5,727 nucleotides of DNA from JACZXQ01 sp036986155 (GTDB lineage Bacteria; Gemmatimonadota; Gemmatimonadetes; Longimicrobiales; Gaopeijiaceae), in contig BTRA01000171.1 in the NCBI GenBank assembly GCA_036986155.1, positions 1 to 5,727 on the forward strand, written 5' to 3'. The notes beneath the pieces are model-generated. The model was given only the letters and a program-made list of their open reading frames with translations, was not told the origin of the DNA and did not search any database. The position numbers and the translations under genes were made by a program. Every line of letters begins with the position of its first letter. Position 1 is the first letter of the stretch. Shown here one piece after another: positions 5,374 through 5,727 of the stretch.

Positions 5374-5727
5374 GTGAGAGAGAGTGATGTGACCGTTAGG
5401 GATCCGGTATGCGGTATGCGCTTCCCGCCGGAGCAGGCCGCCGCCACCACGATGCTGAGCCCCTACGAATCCGTTTTCCACTTCTGCTCGGAGAGCTGTC
5501 GGGATGCATTTGTCAACGATCCCGTGCGGTACCTGGACCTCAGAGAACGCGCGACCGCGTCCGATGTCGAAGGCTCGGGAGCGGAGGATGGAGCGGAAGT
5601 GGCCGCAGGCCTAGAGCGTGAGAGCCCCACGCTCACGAATCCGGTCACTGATGAGGGCGTCTGTCCCTACTGCCACGACACCACCGGGGCCGAGCGAGGG
5701 CGGGGAGTCAACATCGAAGGTATCCGT
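5374..5727 (+). CDS. YHS-domain protein, probable N-terminus of a copper P-type ATPase (partial)
   Basis: An open frame of 118 codons starts at GTG 5374 and continues past the window end. AGGAGG (5362-5367) lies 6 nt upstream, which fixes this start although it is not ATG. Residues 10-54 form a YHS domain: DPVCGM (Cys13), a variable strand, then FHFCSESC (Cys38, Cys42) and AFVNDPVRYL. YHS domains bind metals through these cysteines and often sit at the N-terminus of copper-exporting P1B ATPases, but they also occur alone. After it comes an acidic, Ala/Gly-rich linker (about 57-95), then a second Cys pair in VCPYCH (Cys97, Cys100, His101). No transmembrane segment or ATPase motif is reached inside the window, so the P-type ATPase assignment is inference from the domain and context. 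It diverges from the Met-rich protein gene and both have the same operator type. Confidence 0.8.
   Translation, partial: MRESDVTVRDPVCGMRFPPEQAAATTMLSPYESVFHFCSESCRDAFVNDPVRYLDLRERATASDVEGSGAEDGAEVAAGLERESPTLTNPVTDEGVCPYCHDTTGAERGRGVNIEGIR

Overview
This 5.7 kb window is GC-rich and compact. It comes from a bacterium with a periplasm: two genes encode small proteins with Sec signal peptides, and there is a two-transmembrane sensor kinase. The taxon cannot be read from the sequence. A soil or marine Gram-negative with GC-rich codon use fits, but no marker gene is present. The theme is heavy metal handling, most likely copper. The evidence is the H-x4-M copper-ligand end of a cupredoxin at the left edge, a CusR/CusS-like two-component pair, a Met/His-rich Spy/CpxP-like periplasmic protein, and a YHS metal-binding domain at the right edge of the kind found at the N-terminus of copper P-type ATPases.

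Layout from left to right: the last codons of a cupredoxin (2-46, +) followed by a strong hairpin terminator; a secreted SnoaL/NTF2-like protein (188-664, -); a 506-bp gene-free stretch (665-1170) with a candidate promoter and an 18-bp perfect palindrome; a response regulator (1171-1851, +) overlapping a histidine kinase (1848-3263, +) by ATGA; a patatin-like phospholipase (3195-4148, -) whose 3' end overlaps the kinase end by 69 bp; a Met-rich Spy-like protein (4402-5019, -); and a divergent partial YHS gene (5374-5727, +) that starts at GTG and runs off the window.

The most notable observation is a shared 38-bp operator-like element upstream of the last three genes. Each copy reads toward its own gene and has the form GTGAR-n6-YTCAC-n6-TTCAY-n6-TTCAK, with an exact 11-bp period. 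That period is the classical spacing of OmpR/PhoB-family response regulator sites. In two copies a -10-like hexamer begins exactly 11 nt after the last module, as in PhoB-type activation. I infer a small regulon of patatin, Met-rich protein and YHS protein, probably controlled by the response regulator encoded here. The regulator's own promoter region lacks the element. The kinase departs from consensus at two conserved catalytic-motif positions: Gly after the phospho-accepting His, and Glu in the DxGxG box. This suggests altered kinase activity unless it reflects sequence error.
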